This document shows positions 25,971 to 36,573 of a DNA stretch of 37,901 bases, piece after piece. Both the position numbers and the translations under genes were made by a program. How positions within the stretch are numbered: position 1 is the stretch's first letter; each line of letters opens with the position of its first letter. The notes beneath the pieces are model-generated. The model was not told where the DNA came from, searched no databases, and saw only the letters and a program-made list of their open reading frames with translations. The stretch is from Verrucomicrobiota bacterium (lineage in GTDB: Bacteria; Verrucomicrobiota; Verrucomicrobiia; Limisphaerales; JADLHS01). The DNA is taken from positions 1 to 37,901 of the forward strand of contig JABFSR010000127.1 of NCBI GenBank assembly GCA_013140495.1, read 5' to 3'.

Positions 25971-26029
25971 ATGAGCTATCTAACAGTTGAACTCGAAATT
26001 CACCACGGGCAGGTTTTGTCGCAAGCTGC

Positions 26030-26033
<4 letters not shown>
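25971..26033 (+). CDS. possible 20-residue leader or gene remnant
   Basis: A short frame (MSYLTVELEIHHGQVLSQAA) whose TGA overlaps the start of the glycosyltransferase gene by four bases (ATGA). It could be a small translated leader coupled to that gene. Its start also recalls the first residues of small antitoxin-like proteins (a strand followed by HGxV), so it may be a truncated remnant. No strong ribosome binding site is visible. The rest of the 164-bp gap holds nothing I recognise. Confidence 0.3.
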
Positions 26034-27618
<1,585 letters not shown>

Positions 27619-28119
27619 ATGATGATCCGAAAAAAGATTCTGCTGGTGGACGATGATCGCGTCATTCTGAAAGCGCTTTCCATCAAATTGAAGGCCAAGA
27701 ATTATGACGTGGTGACTGCGGTTGATGGTTCGGAGGCGGTCAAGGCTGTGCGCAAGGAAAAACCCGACCTGATACTGCTGGACATCAGTTTTCCACCGGA
27801 CGTGGGCGCCGGCGGAGGTGTGCCTTGGGATGGATTTCGAATCGTGGAGTGGTTGATGCGCCTTAATGGGGAAGTCGCGACTCCCATCATCGTCATCACC
27901 GGTGGTGATCCGGCGAAATATGAAGAACGGGCTCGGGCGATCGGAGCAACGGCCTTTTTCCACAAACCAATCAATCACGATAGTTTGCTGACCATGATCA
28001 AAACCATCCTTGAGAAAGCTCCGGCTACTTCTGACCAGATCGAATCCCAAGACGACGCACCAGCGGCTCCACCTCAAACGAATAAATCTGCCGATCCTTC
28101 CAAATCGTCAATTTCTTGA
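27619..28119 (+). CDS. single-domain response regulator (receiver only)
   Basis: A 166-residue receiver with the acidic residues Asp11-Asp13 (LLVDDDR), phospho-acceptor Asp55 in LLDIS, Thr94 in VITGG and Lys116 in FHKP, so it should be phosphorylatable. The loop after the phospho-site is longer than usual (about eight extra residues, PDVGAGGGVPWDG). The C-terminal 35 residues are Pro/Ser/Ala-rich and look disordered, with no output domain. It probably works through protein contacts, as in CheY-like relays. No partner kinase gene is adjacent, so it is an orphan. Confidence 0.85.
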   Translation: MMIRKKILLVDDDRVILKALSIKLKAKNYDVVTAVDGSEAVKAVRKEKPDLILLDISFPPDVGAGGGVPWDGFRIVEWLMRLNGEVATPIIVITGGDPAKYEERARAIGATAFFHKPINHDSLLTMIKTILEKAPATSDQIESQDDAPAAPPQTNKSADPSKSSIS

Positions 28120-28307
28120 AACGCGTGAGGTTGCCAACGTTGGCTCGCACACAAGTTCACCCTCGGTAATCAACATTTGCACCATTCATCTGGCGGCATG
28201 TTGGCCAACACTTGCAAAGATGGGGGTGACATCTGGCCTTCCCTTTCGACTGTCATCCCTGCGTACTCGCGTTCGAGACAGTTTCCCGTATCATCGCTCG
28301 CGACTGG

Positions 28308-30101
28308 ATGAAAAAGATTCTTAACATCGCCGCCTACAAGTTCGTTTCGCTGCCGGATATCCGGGCGTTGCGCGCGAGGCTTCTCGCATCTTGCAAGGGC
28401 TGGGGACTCAAGGGCACGATTCTTCTGAGCGTTGAGGGCATCAACCTGTTCGTCGCAGGAGAGCGTGAAAAGGTGGATCTGCTTCTTGCCGAGTTGCACA
28501 GTCTGCCGGGGCTTGAAGATTTGCAGCCGAAAGTCAGCGAGACGGATCATCAACCATTTCGCCGGATGTTGGTGCGTTTGAAGAAGGAGATCATCGCATT
28601 TGGTGTTGAAGGCATCAACCCTGCGCTCCGCACATCACCCAAGCTGGCAGCCAGGGAACTCAAGCAATGGCTTGATGAAGGTCGCCCTCTCACCCTGCTC
28701 GACACGCGCAATGATTACGAGGTGAAACTTGGCACGTTCAAGAATGCGCTGCCCATCGGTGTGGATCATTTTCGCGATTTTCCGCAAGCGGTCGCAAAGC
28801 TTTCGCCTGAGTTGAAGGAGCAGCCCATTGTCATGTTCTGCACCGGCGGCATTCGCTGTGAAAAGGCAGGGCCTTTCATGGAACGCGAAGGCTTCAAGAA
28901 GATATTTCAGCTCGATGGCGGCATCTTGAAATACTTCGAGGAATGCGGAGGCTCGCACTATGACGGAGAATGTTTTGTGTTCGATCAGCGTGTCGGGCTT
29001 GATCCGAGTTTGCAGGAGACCGACTCAACACAGTGTTTTCATTGTCAGACGCCACTGACGGAAGCGGAGCAGGCTGACGAACACTACGTTCCCGGTCAGT
29101 CGTGCCCTTACTGCTTCAAGACGCCTGCAGAGCAGATGGCGCAGGCCATCGCATTTCGCCACGAGGCAATCCGGCACATCGTCACGCCGCTGCCGGGCAG
29201 CGTGCCCTACGATCATGTCAAATACGTGAACGTGCCCGAATCCTGCGATGGCAGGGTGTTGCTCGATGTGCTCTGCTGCGTCGTGAAGCACTTGCCGGCT
29301 GAATATTGGCAGACGGAATGCCAACGCGGGCTGGTGATGACGACGAAGCATGAAACCGTGTCAGCTGACCGGATCGTTCGCGCAGGCGAGCGTTATCTCC
29401 ACAAATTCCCGGACGTGATCGAGCCCGACGTGAATGGATCCATTGAAATCCTCCATGAAGACGAAGCGTTGATTGTGTTGAACAAGCCTGCGCCGTTGCC
29501 GATGCACACGGGCGGAAGGTTTTACCGCAACACGCTGCAACATATTCTCAACGCGGTTTATCATCCTCAAAAACCGCACCCGGCGCATCGGCTTGATGCA
29601 AACACGACAGGTGTCGTGCTCGTCACGCGAACGCGCCACTTCGCGGGGAAACTGCAGCCGCAATTCGCGCGCGGACTCGTGCAAAAAATTTATCTGGCGC
29701 TTGTGCAGGGTCAGCCATCGGACGATATGTTCAGTTGCGATGCTCCGATCAGCGCGGAGTCGGGAGAGCTGGGTTCGCGCACGGTGGATTTCGATGGCGG
29801 TTTGAAATCGAGAACGGAATTCCGCGTGATCCGTCGCAACAATGATGGCACTGCTCTGCTTGAAGCGCAGCCGCTCACTGGTCGTACCAATCAGATTCGT
29901 ATTCATTGCGCGCACCTTGGTTTTCCGATCTGTGGCGATCCAGCTTACATGAAGGAAAACAAACTTGGGGATACGCAGACACTCGGGTTGAATGATCCGC
30001 CGCTGTGTTTGCACGCATGGAAAGTGAAATTCACTCATCCGTTGACAAAGCAGCTCGTGGAATTTTGTGCGCCGCCGCCAAAGTGGGTGAATGAGATGTA
30101 A
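28308..30101 (+). CDS. fused tRNA uridine hydroxylase (TrhO/YceA) and RluA-type pseudouridine synthase
   Basis: A 597-residue two-enzyme protein. Residues 1-275 match TrhO: an N-terminal ferredoxin-like domain, then a rhodanese domain with active Cys178 in CTGGIRCEKA, then a CxxC/CxxC pair (243/246 and 266/269). TrhO makes 5-hydroxyuridine at tRNA position 34. Residues of about 300-370 look like an S4-type RNA-binding segment. Residues 380-597 are an RluA-family pseudouridine synthase with catalytic Asp430 in HRLDANTTG and the later LTGRTNQIRIH. All key residues of both halves are present. The synthase target (rRNA or tRNA) cannot be told. No neighbour helps; the 188 bp upstream are empty. 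Confidence 0.9.
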   Translation: MKKILNIAAYKFVSLPDIRALRARLLASCKGWGLKGTILLSVEGINLFVAGEREKVDLLLAELHSLPGLEDLQPKVSETDHQPFRRMLVRLKKEIIAFGVEGINPALRTSPKLAARELKQWLDEGRPLTLLDTRNDYEVKLGTFKNALPIGVDHFRDFPQAVAKLSPELKEQPIVMFCTGGIRCEKAGPFMEREGFKKIFQLDGGILKYFEECGGSHYDGECFVFDQRVGLDPSLQETDSTQCFHCQTPLTEAEQADEHYVPGQSCPYCFKTPAEQMAQAIAFRHEAIRHIVTPLPGSVPYDHVKYVNVPESCDGRVLLDVLCCVVKHLPAEYWQTECQRGLVMTTKHETVSADRIVRAGERYLHKFPDVIEPDVNGSIEILHEDEALIVLNKPAPLPMHTGGRFYRNTLQHILNAVYHPQKPHPAHRLDANTTGVVLVTRTRHFAGKLQPQFARGLVQKIYLALVQGQPSDDMFSCDAPISAESGELGSRTVDFDGGLKSRTEFRVIRRNNDGTALLEAQPLTGRTNQIRIHCAHLGFPICGDPAYMKENKLGDTQTLGLNDPPLCLHAWKVKFTHPLTKQLVEFCAPPPKWVNEM

Positions 30102-30222
30102 GACGGATTTTGAATCTGAATCCAGTCGTTGCTCTCATCTTCGATGGAGACCGAGATTCAGGGACCAGAACGACGACGAGATCAACCGGGAGAATCTGAT
30201 CAGCAACGTTTCAGACGCGCTG

Positions 30223-30510
30223 TCAGGTATGTTTTGCAGGAATCTCGCTTGAGGCCTTTGCCATCTCGTCCACGAGTTTTTTGAATTCATCAAGGCCGGT
30301 GGCAGGAATGATGATCGTGTCGCGTCGTCCGCCAACGTCCTCCGTGATGCGAAGAAAACGTCCTCGGGGATTTTCCTTCAGGGTCAGAAGGAAAGTTTTG
30401 CGTTCAATCTGGATCTTGTCGGACTTGAGGGTGTCCTCATTGACCGGCGGTTTGGGTGCGCCGTAATGGCGAGGCTGGCCGTAAGGTGATGGGCGGTCAT
30501 TTGAGATCAT
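30223..30510 (-). CDS. PUR-family nucleic-acid-binding protein (DUF3276-like)
   Basis: A 95-residue protein. After a 30-residue basic, proline-rich lead comes one PUR repeat: KIQIERKTFLLTLKENPRGR then FLRITEDVGGRRDTIIIPAT then LDEFKKLVDEM, i.e. a beta sheet and a helix. Bacterial members bind single-stranded DNA or RNA and dimerise to complete the fold; BpuR of Borrelia is the best-known relative. Its targets here are unknown. The ATG at 30510 is 108 bp from the left end of the insertion sequence, so the promoter region may have been changed by that insertion. Confidence 0.82.
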   Translation of the reverse strand: MISNDRPSPYGQPRHYGAPKPPVNEDTLKSDKIQIERKTFLLTLKENPRGRFLRITEDVGGRRDTIIIPATGLDEFKKLVDEMAKASSEIPAKHT

Positions 30511-30618
30511 ATCGTTCCTGATGGAGTTGATCTACTGCTGTTTTCCAGTGTTACTACTTGAAAGTTTGACGGATTCGGAGGTTTGTCAACATTGGATTTC
30601 AGGCAAATTTGCCTCCGA

Positions 30619-31876
30619 GTTGACTCATATTAAATGTTACCTGGGCTGGGCGGTGGACGAGGGGTCTGGCGATACGTTGACTCATATTCATGGTTACCCG
30701 AACCACGAACATGAGTTTATCCTCCAAGCGCGAGTGTCTGGCTCGCATCCACGGTCGTTATCAGCGTGCGGGTATCATCCCAAATCCGCGCTGCGGTTGT
30801 TGAACCGACCACTGCGCACGACACCGCCCAAACGGAGCGGGCCAAAAGTCCTCTACGATCCGGCGGAAGTGTTGCCTGTGCTCAAGGCGGTGTGGCTGGC
30901 GAGTGATCAGTTGTGCAGCAAGCTGCTCAAGGCGGCACTGCCGGAATGGTTGGCGCATTACGAGCGGCGCGGTGCGCCGCTGGGGAAGGCTTTCAAGGAA
31001 AAACTTCTCAAGATCAGTCCTGCGCAGATAGATCGCCTGCTGCGGCCTTCCCGCGTGAAGCATCCCAAGAAGGGGATCTGCGCCACGCGACCCGGGACGA
31101 TCCTGCGTCACGAAGTGCCCACACGTGGCGGGCCGCCGGACACCACACGCCCCGGTTCAGTCGAGGCGGATACCGTGGCCCATTGCGATGACTCGACAGA
31201 AGGGGATTACGTCAATTCCCTCACGTTCACCGAGCTTTACAGCGGTTGGACGGAGAACCGCGCCGTCTGGAACAAGAGTGCCGCTGCGGTGCGGGTGGCG
31301 TTGCAGGCCCTGGAAAAAACAGTGCCGTATGCGATGAAAGACTTCCACACCGACAACGGGACAGAGTTCCTCAACTGGGCGTTGCACAAACATCTGACCC
31401 GGCGTGACGTGAAGATGCCGTGGACGCGCAGCCGGGCCTATCGCAAGAACGACAACGCGCACTGCGAGCAGAAGAACTGGACGCATGTGCGGCAGTTGTT
31501 CGGGCATGACCGCTTCGGGCATCCCGAACTGGTGGCCTTGATGAACGACCTGTATGCCCGGGAATGGAGTCAGTTCACCAACCACTTCAAGCCGACGTTC
31601 AAGCTGGAGAAGCGGGAAAAGAAAGAGGGGCGGACCAAGCGGGTGTATGAGAAGACACCCAAGACGCCGTATCAAAGACTGCTGGACAGTCCCGACATCC
31701 CTGAAGCGACGAAGGCCAAACTCCGCGCCGAACACGCGACACTCGATCCGTTCGAGTTGAAGAAAATCATTGAGATCAAACTCAAGAAGTTCTTCACTGC
31801 CCTGGGCAACCTGAATCGTGAGGCAACCAAGCTCATATGACTCCCAGCCTCCGGTAACATTTAGCCGTGAGTCAAC
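30619..31876 (+). mobile_element. insertion sequence with 36-bp imperfect terminal inverted repeats
   Basis: The left end reads GTTGACTCATATTAAATGTTACC then TGGGCTGGG. The reverse complement of the right end reads GTTGACTCACGGCTAAATGTTACC then GGAGGCTGGG. They share GTTGACTCA, AAATGTTACC and CTGGG. The element is about 1.26 kb with one rve-type transposase. The left end motif is repeated at 30676-30699 (GTTGACTCATATTCATGGTTACC), 58 bp further in. No exact target duplication is visible; GCCTC occurs near both ends but not as a flush direct repeat. Confidence 0.8.
30711..31840 (+). pseudogene. DDE (rve) transposase of the insertion sequence, frameshifted
   Basis: The N-terminus starts at the ATG at 30711 (MSLSSKRECLARIHGRYQRA) and its frame ends at 30803. 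The rest is read in another frame from CGYHPKSALRLLNRP onward to 31840. A stretch of about 15 residues expected between these pieces is missing, so a deletion with frameshift is likely. The catalytic core is present: Asp in VEADTVAHCDD, Asp in HTDNGTEF and Glu in NDNAHCEQKNW. The long open frame beginning at 30521 starts outside the element and is not the real start. I know of no slippery site that would rescue it. The family is integrase-core, near IS481-like elements. Confidence 0.75.
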
Positions 31877-32011
31877 ACGGCCTCGCAATCCGGGTGCAGG
31901 GCGGCTGTTGCCGTTGCTGTGGAATTGCGGTAGGGGCGTCCTTATGACACTGTCCGGAGCGCAGGATAGTAACAAATCAAAGGTCTCGCGCCGCAACTAA
32001 TCAACACATAC

Positions 32012-32662
32012 ATGAGTCCAATACCGCCGCAACGACTGCTCGACGCCCAACAGTGGCGCTATGCCACCAAGGTTTTTGATGCCGCAAAGAGAATCCCTGC
32101 CACAGTCTGGTCGGCACTGGAACAATCCCTGATTCTTACACCGACCTCCTACGGCCTGCAGCCATATCGCTTCTTTCTGGTTCAGGATGCTGCCAAACGA
32201 GCCGCATTGCTGCCGAAATCCTGGGGCCAAAAACAAGTCGTGGATTGTTCACACTACGTCGTTTTCACGGCGCGCACGGAGATGAAGGATTCGGACGTGG
32301 ACAGACTCATTCAGCGGATCAGTGCCGTGCGGGGAGTCGCGTCAGGAAAGTTGGAATCCTATCGCGGCATGATGTTGCAGGACGTGGTCAATGGACCGCG
32401 CGGGAAGAACGCCCACGAGTGGGCTGCGCGACAGACTTACATCGCACTGGGAAATTTTATGACGAGTTGCGCGGTGCTGGGTGTGGATGCGTGTCCGATG
32501 GAGGGCTTGGAACCCACGGCTTACGACGAGATTCTGGGACTTGTTGGAAGTGGATACGCCACCGTCGTGGCGTGTGCGGCCGGTTATCGCGCGGACGGTG
32601 ACAAATACGCAAGCCTGCCCAAGGTACGCTACGAAACTGACCAGATACTCATCAAGGTTTGA
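32012..32662 (+). CDS. nitroreductase-family NAD(P)H-dependent oxidoreductase
   Basis: A 216-residue FMN enzyme of the NfsB-like branch. RYATKVFDAAKRI holds the first FMN-phosphate contact, TPTSYGLQPYRFFLV the second, and QTYIALGNFMTSCAVLGVDACPMEGLEP is the typical C-terminal core. It would reduce nitro compounds, quinones or similar acceptors in the cytosol with NAD(P)H. The ATG at 32012 is 135 bp from the right end of the insertion sequence. It is convergent with the PQQ-propeller gene. Confidence 0.88.
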   Translation: MSPIPPQRLLDAQQWRYATKVFDAAKRIPATVWSALEQSLILTPTSYGLQPYRFFLVQDAAKRAALLPKSWGQKQVVDCSHYVVFTARTEMKDSDVDRLIQRISAVRGVASGKLESYRGMMLQDVVNGPRGKNAHEWAARQTYIALGNFMTSCAVLGVDACPMEGLEPTAYDEILGLVGSGYATVVACAAGYRADGDKYASLPKVRYETDQILIKV

Positions 32663-32689
32663 CCTGGACAGAACCAAAGACTCTGGCTG

Positions 32690-33814
32690 TCACCGCGAAC
32701 CACCCACCCGCCCTGTGTGTTGTGGATTGGCCCGAAACATCGGCCACGAACTTTCTGCCAGGCCTGTGTCGTGTTTGATGGCGTACAACTCCGTGCCCAT
32801 GCCGGCGGCATAAACCACACCGTTTACTCCAACCAACGGCGATGATCTGCTCGGGCCATTAAGCCAGAAATTCCAATACCATTTGCCTTCGGGTCGGTGC
32901 GCCATCACCAGGCCATCACCAGAGGTGAACAACGCCACGCCGGTGGACAGCACGGCGGGCGCGGTGGCGCTCCATTCTTCTTCAGGATGCGTCCAGATGT
33001 TCTCCTTCCATTTGAATTTTCCTTCGGGACTCACGGCACAGCAATTTGTGTTCACCAGAAGATAAATCGTTCCATCCACTGCGAGCGATGGTGACGCCGG
33101 CGTGATGCCGCCCGTCTGCAACTCCCAGCGCGGCGTTCCATCGGGATTCAATGCATGCAACTTTCCGTCCAGCGAGGTGAAGTAGAGTGCCCCGTCGTCG
33201 CCAATCGCCGGTGATGAAATCACCGCACCACCGGCTGCGTATTCCCATCGCTTCGCACCATCCGGATTCAGCGCGTAAAACTTGCGGTCATTCGATCCAA
33301 AGTAAATCACGCCCCCGGCGTCAATCGCCGCCGAAGACAGCACCGGTCCCCGCGTGACAAATTCCCACTTCTTCGATCCGTCCGGGTTGACTGCGTAAAA
33401 CTTCCTGTCCCAGGAGCCAAAGTAGAGAGTCCCATCCTGACCAATCGCCGCCGAGGTATCCACCCAGCCGTCGGTCTTGAACATCCATTTCTTGCGTCCT
33501 TTCTTGTCCACCGCATAAAAATTCCGGTCGCGGCAGCCGATGTAAACGGTGTCATCCGTTCCAACAGCGGGCGAGGAAGCCATCTCAAAACCAGTCTTGA
33601 ATCTCCAACGCTTCGAACCATCCGGGTTGAATGCAAACAAATGCCCCTGCCAGGAACCGACATACACAGCCCCGTCATGTCCCAACGCAGGCGAAGACAC
33701 GCAAGCAGGACCGATGAGCGCCTTCCAAAGATTTGTGGCGGCGTAGTATTCCTCCGCACCCAACGCCGTGAACGCAGCACACAGAATCACAGGGATGATC
33801 AATCGAATCTTCAA
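32690..33814 (-). CDS. secreted PQQ-like beta-propeller repeat protein
   Basis: A 374-residue protein with a signal peptide (RLIIPVILCAAFTALG then AEEYYA), starting from TTG at 33814. About seven repeats of roughly 40 residues carry the pattern DGTLYFGSWDRKFYAVNPDG then KKWEF, i.e. PQQ-type propeller blades of the BamB/quinoprotein kind. No dehydrogenase catalytic residues are apparent, so it is more likely a scaffold or binding propeller than a PQQ enzyme. It is divergent from the DUF192 lipoprotein gene. Confidence 0.85.
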   Translation of the reverse strand: MKIRLIIPVILCAAFTALGAEEYYAATNLWKALIGPACVSSPALGHDGAVYVGSWQGHLFAFNPDGSKRWRFKTGFEMASSPAVGTDDTVYIGCRDRNFYAVDKKGRKKWMFKTDGWVDTSAAIGQDGTLYFGSWDRKFYAVNPDGSKKWEFVTRGPVLSSAAIDAGGVIYFGSNDRKFYALNPDGAKRWEYAAGGAVISSPAIGDDGALYFTSLDGKLHALNPDGTPRWELQTGGITPASPSLAVDGTIYLLVNTNCCAVSPEGKFKWKENIWTHPEEEWSATAPAVLSTGVALFTSGDGLVMAHRPEGKWYWNFWLNGPSRSSPLVGVNGVVYAAGMGTELYAIKHDTGLAESSWPMFRANPQHTGRVGGSR

Positions 33815-33972
33815 GCGCGTGGAGATTAAGGCGGCAGGCGCTTGCGTGCAAACCGGAAGTCCCGCTCCAACGACGCGATTGACTTGTGCCAGACATATCG
33901 CATTTCGAGGTTGATGCTTTCTCCGCTCGTTTTCGTGCTTTACCTCGGATGCGTCTCATGCAGGCTGAATAC

Positions 33973-34533
33973 ATGAAGTACGTGACAGGTTACGTCCGTC
34001 TGGCCGCCATTGCTTGCGTCATTGTTTTTTGTAGCGCGTGCAAACCGTCCAGTTCCGCTGGTGGTGGCTCGGGCACGAATCCGCAAACGGTCGCAAATCA
34101 GGTTGACCCCGTTCGCGGTCACCTGCTTCATGCGCAACCGAAACTGCCGACCATAAAAGTCTGGCTCGGTGCGGAGGAACTAATCACTGAAATCGCCCGG
34201 GAGCCTGTGCAGATTGCCACCGGCATGATGTTTCGCACCAGCATGGCTGAGAACGAAGGCATGGTCTTCGTGTTTCCTGTCCCCGGCCCAAAGAACTTTT
34301 ACATGCGCAACTGCACTGTCCCACTTTCAGCGGCCTACATTGCGCCTAACGGAACCATCCTCGAAATCATCAAACTGGACCCCGGCGATGAAGTTGGAGT
34401 TCAATCAAAATCGAACAACATCCAGTTCGTGCTTGAGGTGCCGCAGGGCTGGTTTGATCGCCACAACGTCCACACGGGAGCCGTCATTCGCACCGAGCGT
34501 GGCTCGCTGATGGAAACATTTTTTCGCCGGTAA
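33973..34533 (+). CDS. DUF192-family lipoprotein
   Basis: A 186-residue protein (ATG at 33973, which places the signal at the N-terminus; the frame is open further upstream). A lipoprotein-like signal ends at Cys23 (VIVFCSAC). The DUF192 domain follows: VQIATGMMFRTSM, ENEGMVFVF and FYMRNCTVPLSAAYI, ending with the beta strand FVLEVPQGWF. Members are small periplasmic or secreted beta-barrel-like proteins of unknown function. It lies 30 bp upstream of the thioesterase gene and is probably co-transcribed with it. Confidence 0.85.
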   Translation: MKYVTGYVRLAAIACVIVFCSACKPSSSAGGGSGTNPQTVANQVDPVRGHLLHAQPKLPTIKVWLGAEELITEIAREPVQIATGMMFRTSMAENEGMVFVFPVPGPKNFYMRNCTVPLSAAYIAPNGTILEIIKLDPGDEVGVQSKSNNIQFVLEVPQGWFDRHNVHTGAVIRTERGSLMETFFRR

Positions 34534-34563
34534 TGACTGTCTCCCGTTCAAAGAAAACATCCC

Positions 34564-34998
34564 ATGCCATCTGAATTCAAAATCATCCGACGCGTCGAGT
34601 TCAGCGAGACCGACATGGTGGGCATCGTTCACTACTCCAATTTTTTCCGCTTCATGGAAACCGCGGAGCACGCATTCTTCAGGTCCATTGGCTATTCCAT
34701 CGTATCCAATCAAACCAATCCGCCCGTCGGCTGGCCGCGTGTCCACGCCTCATGCGACTTCAGACAGCCACTGCGCTTTGAAGACGAGGTGGAAGTCCAC
34801 ATGATCGTGACGGAAAAGAAATCGAAGTCATTGAGCTACGAATTCCGATTCCGGAAGCTCAACGCGAATCCCATCGTGGAAGTCGCGCGCGGCAAACTCA
34901 CCGTTGTCTGCGTGACATGCGATCCACAGGGCAAGATGACTGCCACTCATATTCCGCGCGAAATCGCGGAGAAGATTGAAGTAGCCAAGCCGTTGTAG
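34564..34998 (+). CDS. hotdog-fold acyl-CoA thioesterase (4HBT/YbgC-like)
   Basis: A 144-residue single hotdog domain. RVEFSETDMVGIVHYSNFFRFM contains the conserved Asp and the H/Y-SNFF stretch of the 4-hydroxybenzoyl-CoA thioesterase family, followed by the central helix ETAEHAFFRSIG. It should hydrolyse an acyl-CoA or acyl-carrier thioester in the cytosol; the acyl group is unknown. It follows the DUF192 gene by 30 bp on the same strand and is convergent with the DUF1501 gene. Confidence 0.86.
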   Translation: MPSEFKIIRRVEFSETDMVGIVHYSNFFRFMETAEHAFFRSIGYSIVSNQTNPPVGWPRVHASCDFRQPLRFEDEVEVHMIVTEKKSKSLSYEFRFRKLNANPIVEVARGKLTVVCVTCDPQGKMTATHIPREIAEKIEVAKPL

Positions 34999-35024
34999 CG
35001 TGGGGGAATTCGTCCCGGGAGCGT

Positions 35025-36461
35025 TCAGGCCAACAGTTTCTTCACGAGCTCGCCATGAACATCCGTCAGGCGGAAGTCACGGCCCTGGAAACGATACGTC
35101 AATTTTGTGTGATCGAAGCCGAGCAGGTGCATCATTGTCGCATGGAGATCATGGACGTGGACTTTATCCTGTGTCGCATTAAAACCGAAATCGTCGCTCT
35201 CACCAATGGTCACGCCGCGCTTCACACCGCCGCCTGCGAGCCACATCGAAAAACAATTGGGATGGTGATCGCGCCCGTCGCCGCTTTTGTCCTGCACCAT
35301 TGGAGTGCGACCAAACTCTCCTCCCCAGACGACGAGTGTATCGTCCAACAAACCGCGTTGTTTGAGGTCCTTGATGAGTGCTGCAGCCGCCTGATCCGTG
35401 TCTTTGCAATTTTGCGCGATATCTTTCTTCAACGCACCGTGCTGATCCCAAGCCTCGTGGAAGATTTCGATGAAGCGCACGCCCTTCTCCGCCATGCGCC
35501 GGGCGAGCAGACAGGCGTTGGCGAATGAACCCTTGCCCGGCTCCGCGCCGTACATTTCGAGGACTTCCTTCGGCTCTTTGGAAATGTCCATCAGCTCCGG
35601 CGCCGCTGTTTGCATCCGTGACGCGAGTTCAAACTGGTTGATTCGCGTGGCAATTTCCGGGTCACCGACGATGTCGAGGTGTTGCTGGTTCAACCGTTTG
35701 ATGGAGTCGAGCGTATCGCGTTGGATCTGCGTGTCCACGCCTTTGGGGTTGGAAAGATAGAGCACCGGATCACCAACACTGCGGAACATTGTGCCTTGAT
35801 GCACGGATGGCAGGAAGCCCGGTCCCCAGTTGCTCGCGCCCGCGCTCGGACCCTTTTTACCGGTGCTGAACACCACGAACGCCGGCAAATCCTGCGACTC
35901 CGTGCCCAGACCATAAGTACACCACGCGCCCATGCTCGGGCGACCGAACTGCATCGAACCCGTGCTCATCAAAAGCTGACCCGGCGCATGGTTGAACGCA
36001 TCCGTGTGCATTGACTTCACGATGGCGATGTCGTCTGCAACAGTCGCGAGATGCGGAAGCAACTCGGATAATTCTGCGCCGCACTTGCCGTGTTTGGCGA
36101 ACTTGAACTTCGGCCCGAGCAGCGTGGAACTCGGGCTGATGAACGCCGCGCGGTAATCCTTGATCAACTCCGCAGGTGGCAATGTGCCGTCGAACTTCGC
36201 AAGCTCCGGTTTGTAGTCGAACAACTCCAGATGGCTCGGCGCACCGGCCATGAAAAGAAAGATGACGCGTTTGGCCTTGGGTGCGAAGTGTGGTTGTTTC
36301 GGCGCAAGCGGTCCGCCTGCTGCCGATGCCGCCCAGCCGTTTTCTCGGAACAACGTGCCAAGTGCAATTGCACCGAGGCCCACGCCGCATTGCTGGAAGA
36401 ACCAGCGCCGCGAGATTTCGCGCGGGTCTTTGCCGAAGTACAGATGGTCTTGACAGCTCAT
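35025..36461 (-). CDS. DUF1501 (sulfatase-like) protein with Tat signal
   Basis: A 478-residue protein typical of Planctomycetes and Verrucomicrobia. The N-terminus [19 protein letters not shown] is a twin-arginine signal. Then comes [20 protein letters not shown], the first metal-binding strand of the alkaline-phosphatase-like fold, later [11 protein letters not shown] and [17 protein letters not shown], and a C-terminal [17 protein letters not shown]. The family function is not settled; it is nearly always paired with a DUF1549/DUF1553 cytochrome-type partner, as here. I chose the ATG at 36461 so that the signal is near the N-terminus. Its gene follows the DUF1553 gene by 112 bp. Confidence 0.88.
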   Translation of the reverse strand: MSCQDHLYFGKDPREISRRWFFQQCGVGLGAIALGTLFRENGWAASAAGGPLAPKQPHFAPKAKRVIFLFMAGAPSHLELFDYKPELAKFDGTLPPAELIKDYRAAFISPSSTLLGPKFKFAKHGKCGAELSELLPHLATVADDIAIVKSMHTDAFNHAPGQLLMSTGSMQFGRPSMGAWCTYGLGTESQDLPAFVVFSTGKKGPSAGASNWGPGFLPSVHQGTMFRSVGDPVLYLSNPKGVDTQIQRDTLDSIKRLNQQHLDIVGDPEIATRINQFELASRMQTAAPELMDISKEPKEVLEMYGAEPGKGSFANACLLARRMAEKGVRFIEIFHEAWDQHGALKKDIAQNCKDTDQAAAALIKDLKQRGLLDDTLVVWGGEFGRTPMVQDKSGDGRDHHPNCFSMWLAGGGVKRGVTIGESDDFGFNATQDKVHVHDLHATMMHLLGFDHTKLTYRFQGRDFRLTDVHGELVKKLLA

Positions 36462-36481
36462 AGGTGGGAAAGAAGTAGGCG

Positions 36482-36539
36482 AATACCCAATAGCCCAAGC
36501 GCCCAGGAACGCGCGGTCAAGCAACGGCCATTGGGTATT
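36482..36539. repeat. inverted repeat between the DUF1553 and DUF1501 genes
   Basis: AATACCCAAT (36482-36491) and ATTGGGTATT (36530-36539) form a perfect 10-bp stem, with related GCCCAAGC and GGGTGCTTG blocks around it. It lies just upstream of the DUF1501 start in a 112-bp gap. It could be a REP-like unit or an mRNA-stability hairpin. It lacks a T-run, so it is not a classical terminator. Confidence 0.5.
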
Positions 36540-36573
36540 TGGGTGCTTGAGTGTTTGGGTGGGTTTTTCATCG

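Noticed and set aside
30521..30710. N-terminal part of the long transposase frame from 30521
   Set aside because: It begins outside the insertion sequence and crosses the terminal repeat. The real N-terminus is in another frame at 30711.
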